Below are positions 1 to 6,562 of a stretch of DNA of 64,000 nt, in pieces; within the stretch, counting starts at the first letter, position 1, and each line of letters opens with the position of its first letter. The stretch lies in the NCBI GenBank assembly GCA_028690035.1, contig JAQVCA010000002.1:1-64000 (forward strand), given 5' to 3'. Both the position numbers and the translations under genes were made by a program. The notes beneath the pieces were generated by a model. The model did no database searches and was not told the origin of the DNA. It worked only from the letters and a program-made list of their open reading frames with translations. Origin of the DNA: Comamonas sp. (GTDB taxonomy: Bacteria; Pseudomonadota; Gammaproteobacteria; Burkholderiales; Burkholderiaceae_C).

Positions 1-94
1 ATACCTGCATTTGAGATTGCCCGCTTTGCACCAAACGTACAGCCTCCAACCTAAATTCCTGCGTGTATGCCGCACGTACTTGCTTTGCCACCAT
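1..94 (-). CDS. IS3-family transposase OrfA, partial (N-terminus)
   Basis: About 31 codons are visible, starting with an ATG at 92-94 read on the minus strand and running off the window. An AAGGAG ribosome binding site lies about seven bases upstream. The residues read MVAKQVRAAYTQEFRLEAV and then RLVQSG, which matches the opening of the helix-turn-helix domain of OrfA (Tnp_1) proteins of IS3 elements. OrfA normally binds the terminal repeats and is joined to OrfB by a programmed frameshift; neither the rest of OrfA nor OrfB can be seen here. The call rests on N-terminal resemblance only. Confidence 0.6.
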   Translation of the reverse strand, partial: MVAKQVRAAYTQEFRLEAVRLVQSGQSQMQV

Positions 95-157
95 TTCTTA
101 GCTCCTTGTCTACATTTTGAACAACGCCAAGAACTCCCATTTCTAGGGGCAACTTCA
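1..157 (-). mobile_element. IS3-family insertion sequence, one end only
   Basis: The left edge of the window holds the end of an insertion sequence: the first codons of an OrfA-type transposase read leftwards, preceded by about 60 bases of leader. Reading on the minus strand, the likely terminal repeat begins TGAAGTTGCCCC near position 157, and IS3-family ends begin with TG. The other end is outside the window, so the boundary and family are inferred from the transposase start and the TG end only. Confidence 0.5.
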
Positions 158-232
158 GTACGTGGGCCCAGCGACCTTGCGAGGCTTGTCGCACTGTAGA
201 CGCCGGGCATACGCTGCACACGCAGCAGACGC

Positions 233-265
233 AAAAAAGCCCTGTTTGCAGAACAAACAGGGCTT
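233..265 (-). terminator. Rho-independent terminator after tRNA-Gln
   Basis: A 12-bp perfect stem (237-248 with 254-265) with a 5-base loop is followed on the minus strand by a run of six T. It lies 14 bases beyond the 3' end of tRNA-Gln in its direction of transcription. Confidence 0.85.
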
Positions 266-278
266 GAAAACTTTTGCC

Positions 279-355
279 TGGCAGGGGAGGAAGGACTCGA
301 ACCCTCGCATGCCGGAATCAAAATCCGGTGCCTTAACCAACTTGGCGACTCCCCT
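279..355 (-). tRNA. tRNA-Gln(TTG)
   Basis: The minus strand folds as a tRNA of 77 nt including an encoded CCA. The acceptor arms are AGGGGAG and CTCCCCT. The anticodon stem is CCGGA/TCCGG around the loop TTTTGAT, giving anticodon TTG (glutamine). The T arm contains GGTTCGAGTCC. A -10-like CATAAT at 368-373 lies just upstream. The tRNA is about 640 bp from the mobile element's left end, so it is not that element's attachment site. Confidence 0.95.
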
Positions 356-502
356 AGGCAAGCCGGAATTATGCACCATTTTTTACCCATCTAGAAAAGT
401 TTCTAACCCTGAACGGTATGCAACACCGACACCCAAGCTCGGATAGCGAGAATTTATGATCGGCACCTCTACGTCCTGTCTGCCCATCCCCTCGATATTT
501 GC

Positions 503-880
503 ATGCCACCACCCCAGCGCCCTTCTGTATCTGCATCGTCCACGACCAAAGCCACAGAAAATCTGTGGTTGTGGCTCTTCATCATCGCCATCGTGGCCGT
601 GGTGGTCGCGCTGGGCACCGCCCGGTTTGTGACCCAGCGCGAGCAAGCCACCAACGAGCAGCTGCGCGAACAAGAGCGTGCCTTCGAGATCTACCGCGCC
701 AACACGCGCCCCAGCGCACCACCGCCACCACAAGCCAGCGCCCAGATGCAAGAGGCACGTCGTGTACGTGAAACTTTGCTGCAACACCCTGCCGTCACGC
801 CCGGGGTCGGCTTTGATACCCCCGGGGTGCAAGCCACGGGCATGGCCATCGTGGAGGCGCTGGACCGCTCGCGCCCCTAG
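503..880 (+). CDS. small single-pass membrane protein, unknown function
   Basis: The product is 125 residues with one clear transmembrane segment at about residues 21-44 (rich in I, V, A and L, with two Trp at its start). A charged, coiled-coil-like stretch full of Glu and Gln follows (about 48-66), then a proline run near residue 72 and a soluble tail. Codon use is GC-rich like the host genes, and a 252-codon antisense frame is better explained as a shadow. The gene ends 54 bp before the original msrA start, so the two may once have been co-transcribed. I recognise no family. No strong ribosome binding site is visible, so the start is uncertain. Confidence 0.55.
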   Translation: MPPPQRPSVSASSTTKATENLWLWLFIIAIVAVVVALGTARFVTQREQATNEQLREQERAFEIYRANTRPSAPPPPQASAQMQEARRVRETLLQHPAVTPGVGFDTPGVQATGMAIVEALDRSRP

Positions 881-934
881 GCACGCTGGCCACACGGTGG
901 CCCGGGTGTTGCAGCTTGCGGCATCATGTTGGGC

Positions 935-1015
935 ATGACTTCTACCGATACCCCCACCTCCTGCATGCACGCCGCCACCCTCTATTTGGGCGGTGGTTGT
1001 TTCTGGTGGTACTAG
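935..1015 (+). pseudogene. msrA: msrA 5' fragment stranded by the integrated element
   Basis: An ATG at 935 opens 26 codons that end in LYLGGGCFWWY and a TAG at 1013. The GGGCFW residues are the catalytic signature of peptide methionine sulfoxide reductase A. The same motif, followed by the rest of the enzyme, is found at 10325-10894 beyond the mobile element. The frame is in host-like GC-rich sequence up to about 1008 and then runs into the element, where it meets a stop after two codons. This is the original start of the host gene; a short peptide could still be made but cannot be a working enzyme. Confidence 0.88.
992..1008 (+). other. attL core, left junction of the element
   Basis: The 17 bases GGTGGTTGTTTCTGGTG recur with one mismatch (C to T) at 10349-10365. 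These are the codons for G-C-F-W of msrA. The exact crossover point inside the repeat cannot be fixed from one copy of the genome. Confidence 0.8.
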
Positions 1016-1326
1016 TCGGTAAGGTCTGGTTTCCGTTGCAAAAACAACAACTTGCATTTTTTCGCGTGTTTGAATGTTTGAAAGTGTTTGACTGTTGAAC
1101 CCCGCAACATGGGACTTGACCAGACTTGGAACCTGTGGCACGTGGTGGAAAAACCACTCAACAAGGGTAGTTGACTGGTTTCAGGTTCTGCGCTAGGAGT
1201 TCATAAGATCGCTTTAAACGGTCTACAAGCCGTTTTCTGTGCTCGGTGCTACCTGGGTATCAACCAACACGAAAAAATCGCTCTATGGGGCTTCTGTGAG
1301 GTTCTGAGAGTGCTTGGAATGTAGAT

Positions 1327-1353
1327 AAACCGCCTTCGGGCGGTTTTTTCTTT
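1327..1353 (+). terminator. terminator hairpin near the left end of the element
   Basis: The stem AAACCGCC/GGCGGTTT with a TTCG tetraloop (1327-1346) is followed on the plus strand by a T run. It would stop transcripts coming from the host side, including those from the old msrA promoter, before they enter the minus-strand genes. The same stem occurs at 2119-2136 facing the other way. Confidence 0.7.
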
Positions 1354-1370
1354 CTGTTTTCTTGTTCCAT

Positions 1371-1383
1371 AGTTCAAAGAACT
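1371..1383. promoter_or_regulatory. 13-bp operator-like palindrome, copy 1
   Basis: AGTTCAAAGAACT (AGTTC, 3-base spacer, GAACT) occurs exactly here, just past the stop codon of the 1388-2011 gene. Four further exact copies are at 2028, 2079, 8875 and 8925, all in this element. Confidence 0.6.
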
Positions 1384-1387
1384 CTAA

Positions 1388-2011
1388 TTAAATTTTAGGA
1401 ACTTTTCCCTTCTTTAATTCTTCTTTATACGGTTTGCTTTCAATTTCTAATTTTAATTCATTGTATCTTTTTTCAATCAAAAAAGGTTTTCTGTATTTGC
1501 TTTCTTCTTCTCTTCTGTATTCGTATTCCATAATTGACCAAAAAAATTTATATTCTTCAGTATTGGGTTCTTTGAACTCTGATCTATCTTCTTTAATCCC
1601 GTGTTCGGCTTTTATTATTTTCCAAACTGATCTTTCAAATTTTTTTCCGTCAAGTTTAAAAGATAAATTTTGAACCAATGTGAAGGTGATTTTATTTAAT
1701 TTATTCGCCTTGACTATTTCATTAATAAAATAAATTTTTGCTTGTCTTCTGTACCTTCTTAAAATTCCTCCTTTTTTCCCATTGTTCTTGGCATATAAAG
1801 ATTTCCATATTTCAAATGCTTTTGTGTCGTCTTTATCAATGTTTCCTCTTTCAAGAAAAAGTTTATTTTCTTCTGTAATTACCTCAATCCATTCTTCTTG
1901 TGGGGAAGGCATTTTTTTGCTTGGCTTGCTTACCCAGTAATTATTTATTTGTTTTTTATAATTTTCTATATCAATAAACTCTGTTATCTGGTCAGGTGTG
2001 TTGTAGTTCAT
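1388..2011 (-). CDS. unknown 207-residue charged protein of the element
   Basis: The product is very rich in Lys, Glu and Arg, with no signal peptide or membrane segment, and no family I recognise. A basic patch with GGILRRYRRQAK lies at about residues 80-92 and could touch nucleic acid. An AAAGGAT ribosome binding site precedes the ATG. The promoter has a consensus TTGACA -35 and a TATCTT -10, and is bracketed by two exact copies of the 13-bp palindrome described at 2028-2091; a third lies just past the stop codon and a 12-of-13 copy lies inside the gene at 1567-1578. That tight control suggests a regulatory or transfer-timing role, possibly self-regulation, but this is inference. Confidence 0.75.
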   Translation of the reverse strand: MNYNTPDQITEFIDIENYKKQINNYWVSKPSKKMPSPQEEWIEVITEENKLFLERGNIDKDDTKAFEIWKSLYAKNNGKKGGILRRYRRQAKIYFINEIVKANKLNKITFTLVQNLSFKLDGKKFERSVWKIIKAEHGIKEDRSEFKEPNTEEYKFFWSIMEYEYRREEESKYRKPFLIEKRYNELKLEIESKPYKEELKKGKVPKI

Positions 2012-2027
2012 TTTATTATCCTTTCAT

Positions 2028-2091
2028 AGTTCAAAGAACTCTAAATTAAGATAATAAAAAAATAAAAATTGTCAATAGAGTTCTTTGAACT
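2028..2091 (-). promoter_or_regulatory. promoter bracketed by two operator palindromes
   Basis: On the minus strand a TTGACA -35 (2070-2075) and a TATCTT -10 (2048-2053) are 16 bp apart. One AGTTC-N3-GAACT palindrome lies just upstream of the -35 (2079-2091) and another just downstream of the -10 (2028-2040). Their centres are 51 bp apart. This is the layout of a repressor-controlled promoter with two operators. Confidence 0.7.
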
Positions 2092-2105
2092 ATGAAAAAA
2101 TATTT

Positions 2106-2137
2106 TTGAAAACAAAAAAACCGCCTTCGGGCGGTTG
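2106..2137 (-). terminator. terminator of the mobilization operon
   Basis: On the minus strand the stem AACCGCC/GGCGGTT with a CGAA loop (2119-2136) is followed by a T run. It ends the operon that runs from mobC to the 106-residue gene, and it separates that operon from the palindrome-controlled promoter next to it. Confidence 0.75.
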
Positions 2138-2223
2138 AATTTATTCTTTAATATTAACTCTCTTTAAAGGGCTGGGCGCCCATTTCCCGCAAGCGGTTCA
2201 AATCAATAGAAATTAGTGAATGC

Positions 2224-2544
2224 TTACAATTTTGAACGCGGTTTGTCTTTTCCTTTGTTTGGTAATTCAATCTGCAATGTTTTGTTGAGTTGAAATTTTC
2301 TAAAATCATTCAAAGATTTTTCAATCTCATTGTCGAATTCTTCATATAATGGCTTGTGTCCATATTCGAAAAAATCAATACAAACTTTCATTTCGTAAAT
2401 TCCAGATATTACAAAATAGAATTTATTTTCAGGAAAATGCATTTTTCCTTTCATTCTTGATTTGTGGAAATTATTTTCTAGCCATTTAATAATATCTTTG
2501 CCATCTTGGCCTCTAAACTCTTTTGCTCTCCATTGTGAGTTCAT
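2224..2544 (-). CDS. unknown 106-residue protein, last gene of the mobilization operon
   Basis: The gene starts ten bases after the relaxase stop codon, with an AAAGGAAA ribosome binding site in that gap, so it is probably co-transcribed with the relaxase. The product mixes aromatic and charged residues; an FYFVISG-type hydrophobic strand lies near residue 45, and a basic tail with GKDKPRSK closes it. No domain is recognised. Its position suggests an accessory role in mobilization, but nothing in the sequence proves it. Confidence 0.65.
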   Translation of the reverse strand: MNSQWRAKEFRGQDGKDIIKWLENNFHKSRMKGKMHFPENKFYFVISGIYEMKVCIDFFEYGHKPLYEEFDNEIEKSLNDFRKFQLNKTLQIELPNKGKDKPRSKL

Positions 2545-2554
2545 ATAGTTTCCT

Positions 2555-3880
2555 TTATCTTGGTTTAAGTTTCATGCTCATAGAAACGCTGGCTTTGTTG
2601 TTTTGCTCATACATTTCAAAATACATTCTTCTTCTTTGTTCCATAAGCTCCATAAGCTTATAGAGTGCCCTGAATTTCTCTTCAAGTGTTTTGGCATTGG
2701 CTAAATCTGCAATTGCTGATTGAATGCTTGATTCAATACTTGCCAAACTTGAATTTGGACCAGTCTTTGAAGTTGAAAAACCTCTCTTTTCGTTCTCCTG
2801 ATTTTCAGTTCTAATATGAGAGGAAAGCTTGCTTGAAGTGGCTTTAATTCTTTTTGTAGTTGCTTCTGTTGGGGTTTTATTTTCTGCATGAATCTTGTCT
2901 AATGCTTTGACTAATGATCTGCATGAAATTCTCAAATTATTAAGTTTAACGTTATAGCTTTGATTTTTTGAATTTTTCCTTGGTTTGGCTTTGTAAGTTC
3001 TTTTTGGATTTGGGGTAAGGTATCTTTCTTTATTGAATTTCAGCTTCATTCCAACATTTCGCTGGAGTCGTGCAAAAGTTTTGTTCCTCTCGGTGTCTGT
3101 AAGTTTTTCGGAATTAAATTTTGTTTTTCTTAATAGCTCTGAATAGTTCGCGTCTAATGAAAATATTGGTCCGCTAAACTTAATAGACTTCTCTGTATCT
3201 GGGAATTTTAGAGATATGTAATTAACACCTTTGCGGGTGACTTCAATATCATTTTTCTCAAGTATTTTAATTAAATCTTCCCTGTCTTTCAAAACTCCTG
3301 TTTTAACAAGATCAACAAGCTTTTTTGAAAACCTTTCTTTTCTCTTACCGTTTTTTTCTCCTGCTGGAACCTTCTTGTCAAAAGCTGAAAATTCCACATG
3401 CAAGGGATTTTCATTCACTTGATCCCAACCATACTTATCATTCACCAGCGCCGTAAAATCTCTGACAAGTTCTCTTGAAAGCTTGCCTGGTGGGTGAATG
3501 TTAAATGCTTTGTTTGTCGTCAATTCCTTCTTCGGAATGACAATATGTAATTCAAAATTTCCTTCGTGCGTATGCTTTACAGCTAAAGAATTGACATTTT
3601 TGTCTGTTAAGCCTGGCGCCATTGTCTCCATAAAAGTTTTAAAAATATCTCTTAACTGCTTGTCTGTTGGCTTTTCATTATCCCTAAAGGCAATGACCAA
3701 TGAGGTATATTTAAATTTGCTTTTGTTGTTGTCAATAATATAGCTTGTTAAATCAATGTCACCTGAAAACAGTTCTGCTGGTGGATTTCGTTTCTTTCCG
3801 TTTGAATCGTTTTCTTGCAATAAGTAATTTATTGGACCTTTGGAGCTAGAAATTCCTGAGTCAAAGAATTTAACAATCAT
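2555..3880 (-). CDS. mobA: MobA-type relaxase
   Basis: The product is 441 residues. The first 30 residues (MIVKFFDSGISSSKGPINYL) and the phrase FKYTSLVIAF near residues 56-65 closely follow the ColE1-type mobilization relaxases, which nick oriT and carry the strand through the mating channel. The metal-binding region reads HTHEGNFELHIVIPKKEL (residues 103-120); ColE1 MobA has His...Glu-x-Asn here, while this protein has His103, Glu110 and His112. The C-terminal half is basic and helical, as in relaxases that bind DNA. The start overlaps the stop of the upstream 70-residue gene by 4 bp, so translation is probably coupled. Confidence 0.85.
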   Translation of the reverse strand: MIVKFFDSGISSSKGPINYLLQENDSNGKKRNPPAELFSGDIDLTSYIIDNNKSKFKYTSLVIAFRDNEKPTDKQLRDIFKTFMETMAPGLTDKNVNSLAVKHTHEGNFELHIVIPKKELTTNKAFNIHPPGKLSRELVRDFTALVNDKYGWDQVNENPLHVEFSAFDKKVPAGEKNGKRKERFSKKLVDLVKTGVLKDREDLIKILEKNDIEVTRKGVNYISLKFPDTEKSIKFSGPIFSLDANYSELLRKTKFNSEKLTDTERNKTFARLQRNVGMKLKFNKERYLTPNPKRTYKAKPRKNSKNQSYNVKLNNLRISCRSLVKALDKIHAENKTPTEATTKRIKATSSKLSSHIRTENQENEKRGFSTSKTGPNSSLASIESSIQSAIADLANAKTLEEKFRALYKLMELMEQRRRMYFEMYEQNNKASVSMSMKLKPR

Positions 3881-4089
3881 GAATTTCTCCCAATTAATTT
3901 CATGTATCTTTTAAACGCATTCTTATAGCTCTCAGTTCTTTTTACATAAACATGATGAGCTTCATCTTCGTTTAAAAATTTGAAAATAGTATGTGATTTA
4001 GTTTTCTTTGTAGTGTCGTAGTCGTATGTGGATAAATGAATTTTTATCCCGTAAAGTTTCTCCAAAAAATCCCAAGTGGCTTTTCTCAT
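3877..4089 (-). CDS. unknown 70-residue protein between mobC and mobA
   Basis: The small gene starts eight bases after the mobC stop and overlaps the relaxase start by 4 bp (ATGA), which is strong evidence for a real, co-translated gene. The product is basic with many Tyr and Lys, and has no membrane segment. It is of the size and position of accessory relaxosome proteins, but I recognise no family. Confidence 0.65.
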   Translation of the reverse strand: MRKATWDFLEKLYGIKIHLSTYDYDTTKKTKSHTIFKFLNEDEAHHVYVKRTESYKNAFKRYMKLIGRNS

Positions 4090-4096
4090 TTTCTTC

Positions 4097-4465
4097 TCAC
4101 TTGTAGTTTTTTTGAAGACGCTTTAACTCGTCAATATTGATTTTTAGTTCGTTGGTTAGTTCATTCCAAGAACTTTTTTCTGTGTTTAATCGTCTAGCAA
4201 TCTGGTTAATATTGGTCCCAATTTTTGACAAAGCATAAAGAATTTGGATCGTCTGACTGTTCGTTTGTTGGTCAGAAATTGACTTGCTGGAAAGCAAATT
4301 TTCTCTGCAAAATTTGGCTAAAGTCTTCTGTCCAGACCTCTTAAATTTGTCTTCAATCTTGCTTAATTCTTTTGAATTTAAGCGGATTGCAAGCGTAATA
4401 TTTCGAACTTCCTCGCCTATATCTCCACCTTGCCCGGCCTGTTTTTTTGGTCTTTTTATAGCCAT
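4097..4465 (-). CDS. mobC: MobC-like relaxosome accessory protein
   Basis: The product is 122 residues. The phrase YALSKIGTNINQIARRLN at about residues 78-95 is the hallmark of MobC-type mobilization proteins, which bind beside the nic site and help the relaxase open the strand. The N-terminus is basic (MAIKRPKKQAG) and is followed by a ribbon-helix-helix-like stretch with ITLAIRLNSKEL. AGGAG lies about ten bases before the ATG. It is the first gene of an operon with the 70-residue gene, the relaxase and the 106-residue gene. The upstream spacer holds two palindromes that may be oriT. Confidence 0.82.
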   Translation of the reverse strand: MAIKRPKKQAGQGGDIGEEVRNITLAIRLNSKELSKIEDKFKRSGQKTLAKFCRENLLSSKSISDQQTNSQTIQILYALSKIGTNINQIARRLNTEKSSWNELTNELKINIDELKRLQKNYK

Positions 4466-4511
4466 GTTTTTATTCTCCTAATTTATAAGCTGTGCCGTTA
4501 CTCTTAGGGGG

Positions 4512-4550
4512 TTTGGGTCTCCCAAAAATTTCAATCAGTTTACTGATTGA
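4512..4550. other. candidate origin of transfer (oriT)
   Basis: Two inverted repeats lie directly upstream of mobC: TTTGGG/CCCAAA around TCT (4512-4526), and a perfect 9-bp arm repeat TCAATCAGT/ACTGATTGA around TT (4531-4550). Palindromes next to a MobC/MobA operon are the usual form of an oriT. The nic site itself cannot be placed by eye. Confidence 0.45.
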
Positions 4551-4598
4551 GTGGTCTTGCTTTGATTTTGAATTTTTCCCTTTCTTAGATTAGCGCTT

Positions 4599-4627
4599 TT
4601 TTATTTTAAATCAATAGTGTTTGTCAA
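4599..4627 (-). promoter_or_regulatory. mobC: probable promoter of the mobilization operon
   Basis: On the minus strand a consensus TTGACA (4622-4627) is followed after 17 bp by a weak ATAAAA -10 (4599-4604). The transcript would run through the candidate oriT into mobC. Confidence 0.45.
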
Positions 4628-4633
4628 TTGCCA

Positions 4634-4662
4634 ATAAAAAAAGGACTTTAATAAAGCCCTTT
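4634..4662 (-). terminator. terminator after the four-repeat gene
   Basis: On the minus strand a stem GGGCTTT/AAAGTCC (4643-4659, one G-U pair) is followed by a run of seven T. It starts five bases after the stop codon. Confidence 0.7.
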
Positions 4663-4666
4663 TTTA

Positions 4667-5298
4667 TTAACTTCTCTTCCTCTTGATTGGAATCTTATAT
4701 GTGGATAAATAAGCTCTAAAACTTTTAAGTTTTCCATCATATTGAACAAGTTCTTTGAGTTCTTCCGCTGTGTATTGTTCTGGATCTTTTATGTTTTTTA
4801 TGGATTCAATTACATTACATTTATTGAAGACTTTTTTATAAGGTATGTTGTGAAAATTAAGTAATACTCGGAATGATTTTAGCGTTCCTTTATAGCCAAC
4901 TTTATCTTTTAGCTCCTTTGCTGTGAGTTGTTCAGTTTCTTTAATTTCATAAAGTTCTTTAATTTCTTTAGTTACTTTTTTCGTTGTTTCAGATTTCTTG
5001 ATTGGTATGTTGTATGTGCTTAAATATGCTCTGAAAGCGTTCATAGTGCCTTTGTAGCCCATAATCTCCTTCAATTCTTCTGCTGTATATAGTTCTGAAT
5101 CTTTGAAGTCAATTAGTTTTAATGTTGTCTCATTTCTTACATGAACTCTTTTGTAGAGGATGTTTAAGTCGGCTAAATATGTTCTAAGAGTTTTTTCTTT
5201 CCTTGAAAATTTATTATTTGAATAATTTCTTCAAAAGTTGTTTCTTCAATATTTTTAATTTCTTTTAATTTCTCTATTATTTCATTCCGTAAAGTCAT
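4667..5298 (-). pseudogene. four-repeat unknown protein with a -1 frameshift
   Basis: A strong AAAGGAG site precedes an ATG at 5296-5298. The frame reads about 35 good codons and then meets a stop soon after a run of six A (5191-5196 on the plus strand as T). Moving to the -1 frame gives a clean protein to the stop at 4667. The restored product of about 210 residues is four repeats of 45-50 residues. Each has a TAEELKE-like helix, then a GYKGTLKSFRAYL-like helix, and ends in IPIKK or IPYKK. The repeats look like small helical DNA-binding units, but I know no such family. A seventh A would repair the frame, so the shift may be a mutation, phase variation, a sequencing error or programmed slippage. 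No promoter is seen between it and the upstream pilin terminator. Confidence 0.7.
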
Positions 5299-5322
5299 AA
5301 TTAATTCTCCTTTGTTGTTTCA

Positions 5323-5350
5323 TAAAAAAACCACCTATGAGGTGGTTTTT
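5323..5350 (-). terminator. terminator after the pilin gene
   Basis: On the minus strand the stem AACCACCT/AGGTGGTT (5329-5347) with a 3-base loop is followed by a T run. It lies between the pilin stop and the four-repeat gene's ribosome binding site, so that gene would need read-through. Confidence 0.8.
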
Positions 5351-5366
5351 CTTTAATTGTGCTTGA

Positions 5367-5798
5367 TTATGGTGTTGTTGCTGCTGCTGTGCAATTCTTT
5401 GGAATATATTTAGCTGGAACATCTTCAGAAACTTCGCAAGCCCATGAACCATCTTCATCTCTTTCCCAAGAAATCTCCATATATGTTCCTGTAATCTTAA
5501 ATTCGCAAGTAATGCCTCCGTCATCCTGAGCATCAACTCGTATATCTGAACATGCACCAGGTTTTAAACCAATTTTTTCAGCGTCGTTCCACTCTGCAGC
5601 AGGTCTGTTTTCATTTAAAGCCAATTCAAAATTAGTTTTTCCTGAGGTAATTTCAGCTAAAGCAGCAGTAACGGTTGCTTTTGCCATGTAGTCCTGATAT
5701 GCTGGTAAAGCAACAGCAGACAAGATACCCACGATAGCCACGGTGATCATTAATTCAATTAAGGTAAAACCTTTTTGTAATTGTGTTTTTATTTTCAT
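5367..5798 (-). CDS. type IV pilin (major-pilin-like), cargo gene
   Basis: The chosen ATG (5796-5798) has AAGGA eight bases upstream and yields 143 residues. The start [20 protein letters not shown] is a textbook class III signal: a short basic leader, cleavage by prepilin peptidase between Gly10 and Phe11, Glu at mature position 5, and a hydrophobic helix to about residue 32. The soluble part contains four Cys, the last two near the C-terminus as in a pilin D-loop. No pilus assembly genes are nearby, so it would have to use the host's machinery. It has its own promoter and terminator. It could be a substitute major pilin or a minor pilin. Confidence 0.88.
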   Translation of the reverse strand: MKIKTQLQKGFTLIELMITVAIVGILSAVALPAYQDYMAKATVTAALAEITSGKTNFELALNENRPAAEWNDAEKIGLKPGACSDIRVDAQDDGGITCEFKITGTYMEISWERDEDGSWACEVSEDVPAKYIPKNCTAAATTP

Positions 5799-5878
5799 AA
5801 TATTTTCCTTTTTTGTTATTCTTGTTTTTGCAAGTAAATATTTTGTAATAAAAAAATTAGGATAAAGCAACAGGTTTT

Positions 5879-5906
5879 TAGATAAACGGTTTTTGCCCCT
5901 CGTCAA
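5879..5906 (-). promoter_or_regulatory. promoter of the pilin gene
   Basis: On the minus strand TTGACG (5901-5906) and TATCTA (5879-5884) are 16 bp apart, about 80 bases before the pilin ATG, leaving a long AT-rich leader. Confidence 0.5.
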
Positions 5907-6027
5907 TTTTTTTATTCATTACTCTTATTTAATCTATCTATTCTCTTTGTGAATTTATCTATTCTTATAAGATTTATGCAATAGAATAGTCTTTGATTGG
6001 TATTGATCGGTAATGGTACCTAATTGT

Positions 6028-6118
6028 CTTTTACACTATGGTCTATGCCCAAAGTGTAAAAGCCAATCCCTAGAAAGCGACTTTAAAAAAAATCAACTTT
6101 CTAGTTGCTTTTACACTT
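6028..6118. repeat. three CTTTTACACT repeats, two of which form a stem-loop
   Basis: Copies at 6028-6037 (plus), 6053-6062 (minus) and 6108-6117 (plus) share CTTTTACACT followed by a short WYGG-like extension. The second and third extend to a 12-bp inverted repeat (6052-6063 with 6107-6118), enclosing an inner 8-bp stem CTAGAAAG/CTTTCTAG (6070-6077 with 6097-6104). Confidence 0.65.
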
Positions 6119-6393
6119 CGGAGGTCCTTGCCCCTGTCGTGTCCTGACATTAATAAAGATTATTCAGGTCGTCGGTTCAGTGTCTTTATCACTTCCCAGC
6201 CCCGTCCGACTTTCGCCTTGGGTGTGTAGTTTGCTGTTCCATTGTCCTACACTTCATTTAATTTCTTAAACTACTTAGCTATTTTCTCTAAATTTATTGG
6301 TGGGACTTTGGTTGTCAGTTTTGTTTTTTCCCGCCTCAACATTCCAATAATGTTTAGTAGCTACCTGCTCCAATCGGGAAAATTAGTAAGATT

Positions 6394-6538
6394 CCGCAAC
6401 CCTACTAAAATCGACGCATAAAGCATTAAAAATTAAATTAGCAGGAAATTATTTTTTGTCAAGACAAAAGAAAAAGGCCTGAATTTCTTCAGGCCTTTTT
6501 TTCTACTTTATGCTTGAAGCGAATTAGTAGGGTTGCGG
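6394..6538. repeat. long-range inverted repeat downstream of the methyltransferase
   Basis: A perfect 15-bp arm CCGCAACCCTACTAA (6394-6408) has its inverse at 6524-6538. A second matched block GCATAAAG (6416-6423) has its inverse at 6506-6513. Between them lies only the terminator hairpin. It could be a MITE-like remnant or a protein or recombinase site. Confidence 0.55.
6474..6497 (-). terminator. bidirectional terminator after the restriction-modification operon
   Basis: A 10-bp perfect stem AAGGCCTGAA/TTCAGGCCTT with a 4-base loop has A/T runs on both sides. It lies about 65 bases past the methyltransferase stop. Confidence 0.85.
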
Positions 6539-6562
6539 TAAATCTATTATTGGAAATTATTT

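Larger units (their letters stand above)
1016..1387. other. non-coding left end of the element, possible recombinase arm sites
   Basis: No convincing gene is present in these 370 bases. Three tandem copies of TGTTTGA followed by A or C start at 1067, 1075 and 1085; the same word occurs at the right end at 10227-10234 and inverted at 10259-10266. These could be arm-type sites for the recombinase or an excision factor. A 21-codon frame at 1109-1174 has no ribosome binding site. A plus-strand terminator closes the region. Confidence 0.4.
5907..6562. other. large non-coding region with structured DNA, origin-like
   Basis: About 650 bases between the pilin promoter and the methyltransferase stop hold no gene I can support. 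They contain three copies of CTTTTACACT, a long stem-loop, a GC-richer block at about 6118-6240 inside otherwise very AT-rich DNA, a two-part inverted repeat and a strong terminator. Such a mixture is typical of replication or transfer origins or a structured RNA, but no initiator gene is present. Confidence 0.45.

Noticed and set aside
383-1141. 252-codon minus-strand frame over the small membrane protein gene and the attL junction
   Set aside because: It crosses from host into element sequence and has low-complexity composition; the plus-strand frame has a proper membrane helix.
1109-1174. 21-codon frame in the left end of the element
   Set aside because: No ribosome binding site, no similarity, and in a region better explained as attachment-site DNA.
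4745-4765. A palindrome-like AGTTCTTTGAGTT inside the four-repeat gene
   Set aside because: Only 11 of 13 bases match and it arises from the repeated codons for Leu-Lys-Glu-Leu.
6118-6260. A minus-strand stretch reading like the C-terminus of a protein, in the GC-richer block
   Set aside because: Preceded by an in-frame stop with no start codon; at best a remnant, so it is described only as non-coding.
6394-6538. Possible integron attC site
   Set aside because: The inverted repeat lacks the GTTRRRY core and no integron integrase is present.
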